Translations under genes and position numbers: made by a program
Part shown: positions 38,601-50,900 of the stretch, piece after piece
How the letters are laid out: every line of letters starts with the position of its first letter
Numbering within the stretch: position 1 is the first letter of the stretch
NCBI GenBank assembly: GCA_037013495.1
Contig: CM072809.1
Span: forward strand, 10,118,501 to 10,182,500
Direction of reading: 5' to 3'
DNA: 64,000 bases
Origin: Hippophae tibetana
Taxonomy: Eukaryota > Streptophyta > Magnoliopsida > Rosales > Elaeagnaceae
Notes under the pieces: model-generated
The model's input: only the letters and a program-made list of their open reading frames with translations
Databases searched by the model: none
Told to the model about the DNA's origin: nothing

Positions 38601-41042
38601 AATGTTTATGAAACTTCATTAAAAAGACGAGAAGAATCACCTGATGTTGTCCATTTGACACATTTAACAACACCTGAGTCTGTTTATCACTTGAGATCTG
38701 GATTTGCTGCTGTTGCTTCCAAACCCTTTACTTCCACTTGGTACCTTTGGATGCTCTGGCCCTTCACACTTTGGTCTGTTTTCATCACTTGGATTTATGG
38801 TCGTACCTTTATTTCTGAAAGCAACACCTTCAAAAACCTCAAATTACAAACCTGGGTTGTACCTAGATATAACATTCAAGTAAGAGAATTGTGTCATCTC
38901 ATTCATTATTTATATTTTCTTTCTTTTATGATCACCATATTCATCTCAACTTAAATTTGTCAATATGATATGAAATAAAAGTTGATCCAATAGTTTCTTC
39001 CGGTCAACGTCTGCCACATCAAGTCAGAGTTTGAGGTCCCAATATCGCAGGTTTTTGAACTTAAGTGAAAAATTTACCAAACTCGCTCATTTAAGGTGTA
39101 CATGCACGCGATTTTGGGACATTTTTCACTAAATCTCAAAATCCCATGTATTTAGGACTTGAACTGCTTCAAGTTTAGATAGTAATTTTTCTCTCTTCTT
39201 TATTAAACTCTTGAGTTTGTTGTTATTGTTATAAGTACCTTTTACCATGGAGGAAGGAATCCATAAACGGCATGATTGAAAGGGCCATATTAGATGCTGA
39301 TAGCAAAGGAGTTAAGGTGTTAACCTTAGGTCTTCAAAATCAGGTAACCAATATTTTCCTTAATTACCTTGAACAATTGCTCATTTAATCTCATACATAT
39401 GTATCTAAGTAAATTAATAAATACTTCCATATAATTTATGATTTTATTTTCAATTCAGATATATAAAATATTCAAATATAAATTACTGATATATATTTTT
39501 GTCAATTTTAATAATAATCTAAATTAAAATAACCTAAAGATATTATAATTGTTAAAGATACATTAAATACTCGTATTTAAGTTACTTATACACATTTTTG
39601 TCAATTTCAATAGTAATTTAAATTGAGATAGTTAAAATATACCATAATTGTTAAAATTAATCAATATCAATAACTTAAATAAGAGTATTTTACTTGAAAA
39701 TAATAAAAAATATATTAAAATAAAAATAAATATAGTTTAAAGGTACCAATTCCTAATACTACTACACAATCAATGTACCTCAATTGCATAGGTGTGTAAC
39801 TACTAGGCCGGGGAGCATAACATACCCGGCCTGATTTCCCTCATTCATTAAGTCATTTCTATGTATTGATGTTCCCATACAAAAAAATTAAAAAAAAAAT
39901 TCTTATTATGCAGGGAGAAGAGATTAATGGATACGGTGAACTTTTTATAAGAAAGCAGCCTAACCTTAAAGTCAAGCTGGTGGATGGTAGCAGCCTAGCA
40001 ATTGCTCTTGTTTTAAACAACATTCCAAAAGAGACAACACAAGTGCTTCTTCGGGGTAACCTTACCAAGGTGGCTTGTGTTGTTGCCAATTCTTTATGTG
40101 AAAGGGGTATTAAGGTATATATATGAATAAAATTTCTCTTATGAAGTAAGTATAAACCAACTCTTCTTAATTACTCTTGTGCTGTTAAAAAGAAAAAAAA
40201 TTGTATCAGGTTGCCACATTGAACAAGGAGGAACATGAGAAGCTCAAACTAATTGTTGACCCTCAGTTGATAAGCAACTTAGTGATTTCCAAAGCTTATA
40301 CTCATAAGGTACCCTTTTTTCCTAGATAAACGACACATATGATATCCTAAATTTTACCAATTTTAAATTTTATTTACCTAAGTAGTTTTTGTTAGATTTG
40401 GTCCCCATGTTTTTAATTTTATAATATTTGTCCAAAATGAACTAAATGTGTTAATAGCTTTTCTTTCCCATATCACAGAAGTCCTATATTATATTTATGA
40501 GGCATATTTAGGAATTGAATTAAATGAATATTGTAGATATGGTTAGTGGGAGAGAGATGGAACGAAGAAGAGCAAATGAAAGCAACAAACGGAACAACAT
40601 TCATTCCCTTCTCACAATTCCCTCCAAAGAAAATGCGCAAAGATTGCGTCTACTACAGCACACCAGCAATGATCATTCCTGACTCTTTTAAGAATATGCA
40701 CTCTTGTGAGGTTAGTTCACCTTTAATTCAATTGTTGTTGTAGTATCAATTAATTCCTTTCCAGTTTCAAGTTACAGATTGTAATCACACCAAATATCGT
40801 TTAATTTTTAAAAACATTAATTCTTTAGACATGAAAGTTGGAAAAGATCTGAGCATTAATTTTGAAATATGTAACAGAATTGGCTACCAAGAAGAGTGAT
40901 GAGTGCTTGGCGCATAGCAGGGATAGTACATGGCTTAGAGGGATGGAACACGCACGAGACTGGCAAGACAGTATTCTCTATTGAGAAGATATGGGAAGCA
41001 AGTCTCCAACATGGGTTTCAGCCTTACATGACTCATGTTTAA
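32637..41042 (+). CDS. CER1: CER1-like very-long-chain aldehyde decarbonylase, copy C (complete, 10 exons, large intron 4)
   Basis: Exons I place: 32637-32696, 32965-33188, 33998-34230, 34347-34566, 38504-38879, 39236-39343, 39914-40114, 40210-40308, 40537-40710, 40878-41042. The total of 1860 nt gives 619 residues with consistent phases and no internal stop. It starts MASKPGILTEWPWTPLG. It has HRALHH, HSHHH and HSLHH histidine clusters and a WAX2 C-terminal domain, so the catalytic equipment is complete. Compared with A and B it is one residue shorter in exon 2, one in exon 8 and five in exon 10, and differs at many positions, so this is the older paralogue. Intron 3 is only 116 nt, but intron 4 (34567-38503) is about 3.9 kb against about 110 nt in A and B. 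Intron 6 has a normal GT donor. Exon 2 has a tandem GAGAAG acceptor, so a K could be added after residue 20. The intron 3 donor (GTCAGC) is weak. Confidence 0.95.
34567..38503 (+). other. Expanded intron 4 of copy C
   Basis: About 3.9 kb of AT-rich non-coding sequence between exons 4 and 5. No credible reading frame or transposon protein is visible, though the 35-fold expansion over copies A and B suggests inserted elements. The segment 36885-37640 has a homologue at 13612-14310. Confidence 0.7.
36885..37640 (+). repeat. Intron-4 block homologous to 13612-14310
   Basis: Collinear similarity over about 700 bp. Words shared include ATTCTATTTG, AGGGACCAAA followed by CAAATTTTTACATA, and AGATATTATTTAGATAAA-like segments, with many substitutions and small indels. 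It either descends from intron 4 of an ancestral gene or is a dispersed repeat. Confidence 0.7.
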
Positions 41043-41518
41043 GGAAAGGCATGCAAAGATCATGTGTGCGAAATTTATGTGTTTGTTTAATATTTATGGA
41101 ACTTTTATGTCCCAAGACTATACAAGTATATAATATATATTGTAAGCTCAGTATTATTGGCATGGACAACACAGATATATATATATATATAAAAGTACTT
41201 AAACAGGTTTTATGTATTGGACAGATCAGTGGTGCTTAAACAAAAATGTCAATTACATATTCTACTAAACCATAACTTTGGCAGCCACTTTATCATTTTA
41301 TCTTACTACGTTTTCACAATAGTGGGTACCTTTTGGATACTAACGTTGGAGAACCATGACCTTGATTCTTTGAAGTTTGAACACAGTAGAGATAGAGCCC
41401 TATTGCTCCTGCTTGAAAACCAGGATAGTGACTGCCACTGCGTAGTTACAAATAGTCACTGAATATATGATTCGAATTCATGTTATATTTATTGTTTTGT
41501 TTGTTGGACGTACATACT

Positions 41519-41900
41519 TTAAGGTTTATGAGTATTGCAATGTTATTATTCAAAACATTTAAATATAATTTTAGTTTTTAAGTAATTCTTTCAATTATAT
41601 TTTTCAAGTCAAATAAATTAACAAGCTTTAATAAACATATCTCATGTATATATTTGTTCTTATGCACGTTAAAATTCAAATTAGATATTTAAGAATATTT
41701 GGTAAACATGTCACTCGATTGACATGTATAGATTGATGAGAATCAATCTATTTTAATCAAAAAATCTCTTAATTAATATTCAATTTAGCCATATCAATTG
41801 ACATATTAATTAATGTTTAGTCGATCGAAAAGATCTAACATGACGACATTCTCACTAGTTGTGAGGTAGACTTCTTCGCTCACTAGGGTAACTTCATACA
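41519..41900. repeat. LTR-like repeat, left member
   Basis: Matches about 43421-43850 in the same orientation. Shared words include AAAACATTTAAATATAATTTTAG and, further on, TATATATTTGTT, ACATGTCACT and GATCGA-rich stretches. The pair flanks the Sirevirus gag remnant on both sides, as LTRs would. Diverged and truncated. Confidence 0.6.
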
Positions 41901-42399
41901 TCACACTAAGTAGCCCTGTTAAAACTAGCTCTTTTTATAACAATATTTTATAAAGTGTAAGATATAACTCAAACACAATTTAATAATCTCAAGTCCTAAA
42001 ATCTTACATTATTAAGTATAAACTTCACAGATAACATACTTATATGTCTGTTGAGTGTGTAAGTAGGATCATGCTGACATTGATCACTAGATGCATAAGA
42101 TATGTAAGTGTACAAGTTACAATATCTATTTGTATAATACATAATCAATAAATATGAAAGTAATATGTAATATCTATGTCAATGTTAAGGCATTCTAATT
42201 TCTTTTCCCTTTTTTTATTATTATTCTATGAGAAACAAATGAATAAAAAATAAAAAAATAAAAAATTACTAGGGGAATTTAATCCATAGTTGAGATTCTG
42301 AAGGAATTTTTAAAAGATTCAAATCTTTGGATATTAAGTGCTTTAGTGAATAAATTAAATATGAGCTATAAAACAATTTTAATTATATTCTTTTAACCC

Positions 42400-43133
42400 A
42401 ACATTTTCTAGTTTTTTAAATTATGTGTTTATTTTTGAAAACATGATTGTTGATTCTTGAATAAGATGCATACATATTATCAAAATAGTTATAGGTCATC
42501 AAGAATCTACATCTAGGTCTAATATATCTCTTTCTACCACAACTATGATATGTAGGAATAAATTTAGAAGGAGATACATGAGATGTGTGTGAAGAATATG
42601 GATCATAAGGTTTTACAAACACATTAGATTTTGAAGAGGATGGTGTAATGTGCTTATCTTCATATCCTAATCATTTCTTATCTCCAAAAGGTTTTCTATA
42701 GTCAAAAACTTTGTCTAGCTTTTCAGTTCCAATGGTTAACCACTTCAGAGCTTCACATGATCCTTTAAGCTCTTGCACCAATTGTTTATTATCTACATCA
42801 AACTTGTTATTTTCCTTTTTCAAACATATAAGACTTAAATTCAAAGAATTATTTTGTTCTTGTAAAATATTTTTCTCTTCTTTTAATTTATTTGAAAGGT
42901 TTTCATGTGTCTCAAGTTGTTTGTTTAACTTTCTAATATAACTTTTAAATTAGTATTATTTTCTATGGATCTAACACATTTACAAAATAATTCTTTAAAA
43001 TTTTTAACATTACATTTAGAAAGGAAAAAAAGATTTAAATTCCTCAACATTTGTGCTATCACCCTTAATAAGATAATCCATAACAAGGTCTTAGACACAC
43101 TAAGTATATCTAGTGACCCACTTTGATATAAAT
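42400..43133 (-). mobile_element. Sirevirus (Copia) gag remnant
   Basis: Minus-strand remnant. Around 42540 it encodes a zinc-knuckle-like segment (Y-H-S-C-G-x-x-x-Y-I-R-P-R-C), preceded upstream (42660-43080) by a lysine/asparagine-rich coiled-coil region and a K-L-D-K-V-F-D-Y-R-K-P-F-G segment typical of Sirevirus gag. Near 43113-43128 the plus strand reads ACTTTGATATAAATTG, a degenerate version of the complement of the Met-tRNA primer site followed by an LTR end. No pol domains remain. Broken in several places and internally shortened; old. Confidence 0.65.
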
Positions 43134-43420
43134 TGAAATTTTTTAGTTACAAATCTAATTAGCTAGAGAGGGTGAATAAATAATTAACAAAAATATGACA
43201 AAATAAAATTTTCGCATACAACTAGTAATGTAATCATGTTGTTTGGTTTTTTTGATGTTTGGTTATTTATGTTTTTTTTTGTGTAAACATGAGCTGTCAA
43301 AATTTAAGCAAAGATGGTTTCACCAGATTATAGGATAGTTTTATTGCGTAAAATATTTTTTTTCTATGAGCGTTATGTAATGAGAAAGAGGTTTTTTACA
43401 CGAATATGCCAAAGAGAGAG

Positions 43421-43850
43421 ATTGTAAGGTTCATAATTGTTGACGATATTAATCGATAAAACATTTAAATATAATTTTAGTTTCTAGGTGAGTCTTTCAA
43501 GAATAATTTTCAATCCAAAGAAACTATCGAACTCCAAAAAACATATTTTCGGTATATATTTGTTATTATACAGGTTGGAATTCATATTAGACATATAAGA
43601 ACATTTTATATACATGTCACTTGATCAATTAAGACATGTCTAGATCAATTGAGGTCAGTAGAACAATCGAGAATCGATCTACCTTAAATAAAAAGTCCTT
43701 GAATTAATCGATAATTAAGTAGATCAATCTTCCTATCTCGGAATTTTTTTTATCTTAGGTTAATCAATCGAAACTATTTTTTGATCGATCGACTTTTGTG
43801 ACTCGATCAATCAATCAAATGACTAGGGTTTCAACTTCAAACATAATTCT
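43421..43850. repeat. LTR-like repeat, right member
   Basis: Homologous to 41519-41900 as described there. It lies on the far side of the gag remnant, in the place of the 5' LTR for a minus-strand Sirevirus. Rich in TCGATCGA/AATCGAT words. Confidence 0.6.
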
Positions 43851-45000
43851 TACTCGAATCAAATTGGGTTATTACTATATTTTTCTCATTTCTTAAAATT
43901 ATTTTAACTTTTTTATGGATAGAATAGTAATATTACTTTGACCTAATGCTTCAACGTATTCTGTTTAAACAAAATACAACCTTTTTAACCATAATTGAAT
44001 CAATTTTTGTATTCTATGTTTTTTCTCTAAATTTGTTTTTGTAAAAATATTTCTTTAGGTTTTTTTCATTAGTTAATTTATCAAATATTTTGTGGTTGTA
44101 GTTGATTGATTAACAAACCTATAATATTTAAGTTTTTGTGTTTAAACATATGTTGTAGTGTTGCTAGTGATTTTGTTTTAACTGTTATTGTGTTAAATCA
44201 TTTAAATAGGATTTTTCATTGTTTAATTCACTTTAGGATACACATTATACTTTTGTTTACATGCTAACATTTCATGTACTAGCTGAACAAATTTAATAAC
44301 TTTTGTAAGTCTAGTTTAACAAAAAATTGGTTCAGATTCGAACACTTTGCTTGTGAAAACTATGAAAGAAAGCAAGAGACTTGTAAGTAGATAATTACTT
44401 GAGAGAATTACCTTAGTAGGTAGTTTAAGTCTTTACTTTGTAGTCGAACATTATTTTTATGGTGAATAGTTAGGTGATTCGATGAACTGGTAGACCGGTA
44501 GTTTTTCTCTTTGATTATTATTGTGGTTTATGTTGTTTCTACCTAAAAATCTTATGTATTATTTTATTTACACGTAATATTATGTCTGGTCATCTACAAA
44601 TATTTTAATTTATCATATTTTTGTTAATTATCTATTTACCGTATTCTAGCTAATCAGATCTATAACTAAAAACTTTCACATACTTTAACTAATTATAATT
44701 TTACATGTCACTACTCATTTGGTAGTGATGTCTTGCATTATTGTAAAATCCTAAGTAGATCTTTGAATGGTGATAATTTTGTTTTAAAACCCAAAACATT
44801 TTTTTATCTCAATTTATGAACCTTAGGAAGTTATTAATCCTTGTTAATGACCTAGTTTTTAAGTAATTATATAGTATTATTACAATAGATAATATATGAT
44901 AAAATCATATAAATATATATATATTTTTAATCAATTAACGTGTATAAAATAATGGTAATTTTAGTAATTTTTAAGCAGTTATCATATATCATTGATTTTT
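43851..45000. other. Non-coding stretch, possibly more of the Sirevirus LTR
   Basis: No gene seen. Part of it may be the remainder of the 5' LTR of the minus-strand element, but I could not match it elsewhere in the window. Confidence 0.35.
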
Positions 45001-45310
45001 AAATTTTAATTAAATTTACATATAATTCTTCAAATTTTTGAAACATACAATTTGATTCTCAAACTTTTAAAACTTCATACATAAGTTTATTATTTGATCC
45101 CTAAATATTAAAAAAATTACATATAGATTCTTGATTGGTTACTAAAATATATTTTTATAAATTAAAAATTTAGAATTTATGTGTAAAGTTTCCAAAATTT
45201 GAATACTAAATAGTATGATTTAAAAGTTCAAATATTTATAAGTAAAGTTTTTAGAGTTCGAATATCAAATTATAAGGTTTAAAAGTTTAGGTGATAAAAT
45301 TTAAGTACTA
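45000..45310. repeat. Foldback-like AT-rich repeat
   Basis: The left half carries TTTGATTCTCAAACTTTTAAAACTT-type words and the right half their approximate reverse complements (AAGGTTTAAAAGTTT, GAATATCAAATTATAAGG). It also has an internal tandem of about 57 bp. Resembles a decayed MITE or foldback element; no coding capacity. Confidence 0.4.
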
Positions 45311-45325
45311 ATAAAGCACTTTAAC

Positions 45326-45329
<4 letters not shown>

Positions 45330-45364
<35 letters not shown>
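45330..45364. repeat. (AT)n microsatellite
   Basis: About 17 uninterrupted AT units. Confidence 0.95.
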
Positions 45365-45367
<3 letters not shown>

Positions 45368-45714
45368 GAATAAAATCCCAAACTAATATTAGTATTAAAA
45401 AAAATAAAGGAAAGAAAACAGAGTTTCTTACGTATCCCAGAAGTCTAACCAATCTCCAGAAACATTTGATGAACAACTCTGCTCATTGATCAACTAACCG
45501 ATTAAAATGCTCTTTAATTAAGCTTCCGTGTAAAGTTTCTCAAATGATTAACCAACTTCTCTTAATTAACTGAAAGGTTTTTTTTGCTTCTGGTAGCTAA
45601 CAAAGGACACATGGAATCAAATTCTCACAGATTTCACATAACTTATTCACAAAATAAGGTATGTCTTATAAATGTGAGTCATAATTAAATACACAAAACT
45701 AAAGTAGAATATTT

Positions 45715-46194
45715 TCAAGCAGAGCTAAATTGATTATATACTTTGAAGAAGTTAAGAGAAGTACAAATGTTCCATAAAGAAAACAAAATGGAGACAATAT
45801 GATGATAGTACTCATAATAGCAGTACTTATTATAATAAATAACGCAGACCTCATTTCGACAAAGTGGGCATGTTGAATTTAAATGTAACCACAATTCTAT
45901 ACAAGAATCATGAAATCGGTGTTTGCATTTCGGCAATTTTCTAAACCTTTCTCCTTCAATCGCCTCTTGTAAGCAGACTGCACAATATAAGTTACCTTCT
46001 TCTTTGAGAGAGTATTTATCATTAGAATTGAAGGTGAAGATTGAGAGGTGATGATCTTGTAATATCTTTGCACAAAGATGAATACCAAAGAAGATTATGA
46101 TGGTGATGAAGATTAATATAGTATTTTTGTTGCAATTTAGTGTGGTTATGGATTTGGCTATCTTGCTCATCATCAACTCTATTTGATTTTCCAT
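45715..46194 (-). CDS. Membrane-anchored RING-H2 finger protein (probable E3 ubiquitin ligase)
   Basis: Single-exon frame of 159 residues. A hydrophobic helix at about 26-43 would anchor it in a membrane. A RING-H2 finger follows with C71, C74, C90, H92, H95, C98, C109 and C112, spaced C-x2-C-x15-C-x-H-x2-H-x2-C-x10-C-x2-C, the canonical zinc-binding pattern of plant ATL/RHA-type ligases. The W two residues after the sixth ligand region (E-L-W-L) is the usual E2-contact tryptophan. The C-terminal tail after the RING is tyrosine-rich then hydrophobic (about 134-146). Family members transfer ubiquitin to membrane or signalling substrates; the substrate here is unknown. Absence of introns is usual for this family. 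The start was chosen as the first ATG after a TATA-rich tract. The classic ATL GLD motif is not evident, so subfamily is uncertain. Confidence 0.82.
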   Translation of the reverse strand: MENQIELMMSKIAKSITTLNCNKNTILIFITIIIFFGIHLCAKILQDHHLSIFTFNSNDKYSLKEEGNLYCAVCLQEAIEGERFRKLPKCKHRFHDSCIELWLHLNSTCPLCRNEVCVIYYNKYCYYEYYHHIVSILFSLWNICTSLNFFKVYNQFSSA

Positions 46195-46266
46195 TCTTCT
46201 TTACCAAACAGTCTATAAACGAAGAGTCAAAATTAGTATTTGAAAGAGAAGGATTTGGTTGGTCTT

Positions 46267-46289
46267 TTTTATATATATATATATAAAAT
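46267..46289 (-). promoter_or_regulatory. Possible TATA box region of the RING-H2 gene
   Basis: A TATATATATATATAAAAA-like tract on the minus strand about 75-95 bases before the ATG at 46194. Suitable in position and composition, but AT repeats are common here. Confidence 0.4.
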
Positions 46290-47947
46290 TGTGTGTAAAC
46301 AAACATATGCGTGTAACTAAGGTAGCTAATAATATTAAGTAATTAATGAGTAAACGTGTATAGCCTTCTACTTTTAGTAATTACTGTATACAGTGGTTGC
46401 CTATAAGAAAAGTTTATTATAACCACAAAATATGGTAAAAATTAGTTTTTTCTTTCTTTTTTAACCAAAAAGTATTTGATATTGGAATACATGACTTGAA
46501 ATGAATGATTATGAATCTTATTATTAGATTAATAAGTGAACTAAAATAATAAAAAATTATAATCTTCGTCTTCTCTTTTTTTTTTTTTTTGTTTTTGATA
46601 AATTTGTTTTTACTTATATTTTTCATGTTAGGTGTTATGTAATTAATACTAGTTAAAAGGAAATGCTTTTAAAACAATCTTACGATAATATAGTAAACCA
46701 TAGCATATACAAGATAGTCAGTGGAGTTAACCTTTTTAATGGGAGCAGTGATCAATCAAATCTTATCGCTAGCTAGGAGATTGCTGCGACGTTTATCTCC
46801 AAATACTAACATGGTTTAAAGATTATACGACACATATGCAATTAATAAGATTAAAATAAAATTTCAAGTGATAGATCAAATACATACATAACACACGTAC
46901 GCTTAAAAGAAGTGTTAGATTAGTAAATTAAAAAAAAAAAAGGAGGTGTAGTGACAAACATATTCAAGATATATAATTAATGCTTCCAAAGTCTCGAGAA
47001 CCATTAGTTAATGCATGTTTTTAAAATATAATTAAGCGATAATTACTTTTAAGAGAATAGTTTTGATATATGTTTTATTTTATAAATAATTTACAGTCAA
47101 AACTATTTCTAACATATTTATATCACGAATACTTAAAGTATTTACTTAAAAGCACTTCTAAAATAATTACCTAAATAGTGCCCAAAATATGCTTAGTTAA
47201 GATCATTTGAAGCGAAACCTAACCAAATTTCACTTTTGAGTTAAAATATATTATTGTCTCTTGTTACGTAAAAGCTCTTAGATTCATAGCTAACCAACGA
47301 TAATATTACCAAATTAAATCCCAACAACATGTATTATGATTATCTGCCCCAAGAAACAAACAACAAAATTAAAAAAGATAGAAATGAAAAGAAAAAAAAA
47401 AGAATAAGATAATTAAGAATGAAAATGTATATTCAAAATAAAACCAGATAGAACCATACGTTCCACAAAATGAAGCAAATGAGTTTAATAAAATAAAAAT
47501 TAATTAATACCTAATAAGTAATTGTATGCGTAATTAATAAGTATTTGATGATAATTAATTACGAAAGAGACAAAATATTAATTTTGTCTGTACCTTTCAA
47601 AAATATATTAAAATACTCTTCATTTTTGTACATTTATATAATAATTTAATATTCTTATCCCATTTAGAAGTAAAAAAAATTAATTTTTTTCACTTTACTT
47701 TATTTATAAATAATTATGTAAATTTTATTTCAATAATATAATTATTTTGATTCTATTATTCAAATAAACATTATAATATTAACATTATTTTCATTAAATT
47801 TCTTTATTGTTGTTATATTTTCGTTATCTTTTATTCTGTGAACCAAATATAAACTTAGTGTATAAAAAAAGATTCTTCAAAGTATGTTTAAAATATTTTA
47901 TGGCCAAAAACATTACATGGTGGACTAATTTTATACATGACTTAAAT
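46290..47947. other. AT-rich intergenic region
   Basis: No gene or recognised repeat; several poly-A and poly-T runs. Confidence 0.5.
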
Positions 47948-50900
47948 GTTGAAAAATCACATTTTTTATACTAAATTAGATAATATATATTTTTCTTTCT
48001 TAATTATATTATCTATTTAATTTTATGGGTTGAAGTTAAGTGGTATAATTTTGATAAGTCACTAAATTGTTTAAATTGGTATAGATTTGATTGAATAGTT
48101 AACGATTTTTTTCTTAATTAAGAGATTATAAAAACCCTAATTGAACATTATATAAATATCATTTTGGTTATAGTTTTCAATACATTAAATTATAATATTA
48201 TTTTTCCTCTTAATCTGGAAGATATTAGGCGATCTTATCGAGGAACTAAGGTAATTTAATTAAAAAATATCACAAACTATCCACCATTTGTATTCATCTA
48301 TTCGTGATCAATTATCGTAATATTTTTACAATAGTAGGCGATTATTCTTAATGGATCCATGTGTGTCACTTGAATCAATAAATCTTTAATAATCTTACAT
48401 GGTGTAAATCCTATAATTTTAGCATTCTATTATAGGATGTTTGTATAAAGAATCTACTTATGACTTTCAATATAATTTAATTCTAACAAGTGGTCTCAAA
48501 GCAATAATTATTGTTAGATTATTAAGATTTTGTGAATATTATATTCATATGGTGTTTGAATATAATACTTACTTATGATGCTAGAATATAATATTTATGT
48601 CTTGTGTGAAATTTCTTAAATTTTAAGATTTTAGGGTTTTTTAATTTCGAATTAAAGCATATTCCTTAGATTTCTATATTTCATTGATTAGTTTAATATT
48701 TATTTTTTAAAAAAATAAAATTATTTGCAATCAAAATCTTAAATCTTGTTTGATATATCATGGTTTTAATATTATTAATTTTTTAAGTGATAGACCATTT
48801 GATTCTTTATTGATATCTATATAAGCCTACAACTTCTTCTTTTTTTGTTGTTTTATTATTTTGTCTAGTTTGTATAATATTTTTAATTAAATTAATTAAA
48901 ATGATAGGGTGTCAAATTAATCTCTTTTATGAAAATTAATTTAACTAAAAATACATATATTTTCTGCGGAATTATTTATGCAAATTGTGTAGGCCCAAAG
49001 GAAGATACAGTTCGACCAAATAACAATGCGCATATGATGATAAATCTGTGATGATTATAAAGATAGTTATTTATTTATTTTCATGCAAATAAAAGTCTAT
49101 TCAAAGAAAGACTATTGTTTGACAAAATTAATTGTCAAAAGTTGATCATTGCATAGAGAGTACCATTTTTAGTTAATTTCTCTGTCCAAAGATTAAGAAT
49201 TAATGTTGTGTTAGGTATCTTGAGATTAATCTCTAATTTAGATTATTTGTTTATGTTTTGATTTATTTATATGACATGCTCGTTAGAAGTAAGTATGTTT
49301 GTATATTTTGTTTTTAATACGATTTATATTTCTACTACTACAAATGTTTCTGCCTAAGCCAACAACATCTAAATGCACGAGATGAACTTTAAAATGTAGA
49401 AAGAAATTGTGCAGATTGTCCTCAATTGTATGGATTTGGATCTTACACTTCGATCGGATCGACCCATTGCTATTCTAGAAAACCTCAATAAGGTAAAATT
49501 GAAAATTTGGATTGGTCTAATCGAATATGCATCATGATCATGAAATTTTCCATTTCAAATACATTTCAGGCCTCTATTATTAAAAGCATGAGCGCTAAGA
49601 AGTTCTCGTAAGAAATTGAGAAATATTTTGTCAAGAACAAAAATTTGGAGACGAGTAACCTTTTGGCTAAACTTATCGCAATGAAGTATAAGGACAAATG
49701 AAACATAAGGGAATACATCATAGAGATATCTCATCTGGCATCAAAACTCAAGTCACTTAAGTTGGAGCTTTTTGAGAACTTGGTCGTGCACTTGGTTTTG
49801 ACTTCTCTTCTTGCATACTTTAGGCAAAAGTGAGTTATAACACTCAAAAGGACAAATGCTCCCTCAATGAGCTTATATCTCAGTGTGTGCAAGAAAAAAA
49901 AGAGACAATAGTGGGATAAGACTAAAAGTGTTCACTTGGCCTTAACCTTTCAGAACAAGAAAAAGAAAAGGGTTGTGGTTGCTACAGAAGGTTCTTCTAA
50001 ACATAAGAAACAAAAGAAGCACCATGAAGAGTTGGCCTGCTATTTCTACAAAAAAATCATGATACTAGAAGAATGAGTGTTCCAAATACGTTGTCTAGCA
50101 TGTAAAAAAGGGTATGATTTTGGCTTTAGTTTGTTCTAAAGTTAATTTAACTTCATTACCTAAGGATACTTGGTGGGTTGAGCCACTACTCACATAGGTA
50201 TAGGTATGTAGATGTTAGGTTTTCTGTGGAGCCAATTGCTAAGTGATGTTAAAAGATTCATCTTTGAGGGCGATGATAATAAAGTTATTGTAGAAGCTAT
50301 AAAGACTTTTAGATTACAATTGAAAACTGGATTTGTTTGAGATATTTATTACACCATCTTTTAGACATAATTTAATTTCTAATTCTAGTTTGGACAAACT
50401 AAGATTTTCTTATTCTTTTGAAAATAATAAAGTTAGTCTCTATCAAAATTTAAATTTTATTAGTTCCAATTCTTTAATTGATAATCTGTATATGCTTGAT
50501 ATTGTTAATTGCTATAAAAAATACTATAAACAAGTTCACGTGGTTTAAAGTGAAAATGAAGTAAGAATTATGCCATCTTATGGCATAAGTTTTTTTGTTA
50601 TATCTTTAAGCAAAGAATTTAGAGCCTTGATTGAGATGAAATTCTTGAAGTCCTAGATTTGATAGACTTTTAAGTCCATGTTGAGTGCATTGAGGGGAAA
50701 CAAACAGACTTTACAAAATTAGGTGTTTAGAAAGCTACACAGCCTTAAAACTTATACATATTGATATCTATGATCCATTTCCTACGGTTTCATGGAATGA
50801 ACAATAGTACTTCATTACATTCATAGATTGTTAATCTATGGACGATTACCTATATTTGATACATGAAAAGTCGCGATCCCTTGATGTTTTCAAGTCTTTC

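Noticed and set aside
41217-41462. 81-codon open frame just after CER1 copy C
   Set aside because: Slightly less AT-rich than its surroundings, but no recognisable domain, no splice context and no counterpart after copies A or B. Most likely chance or 3' flank.
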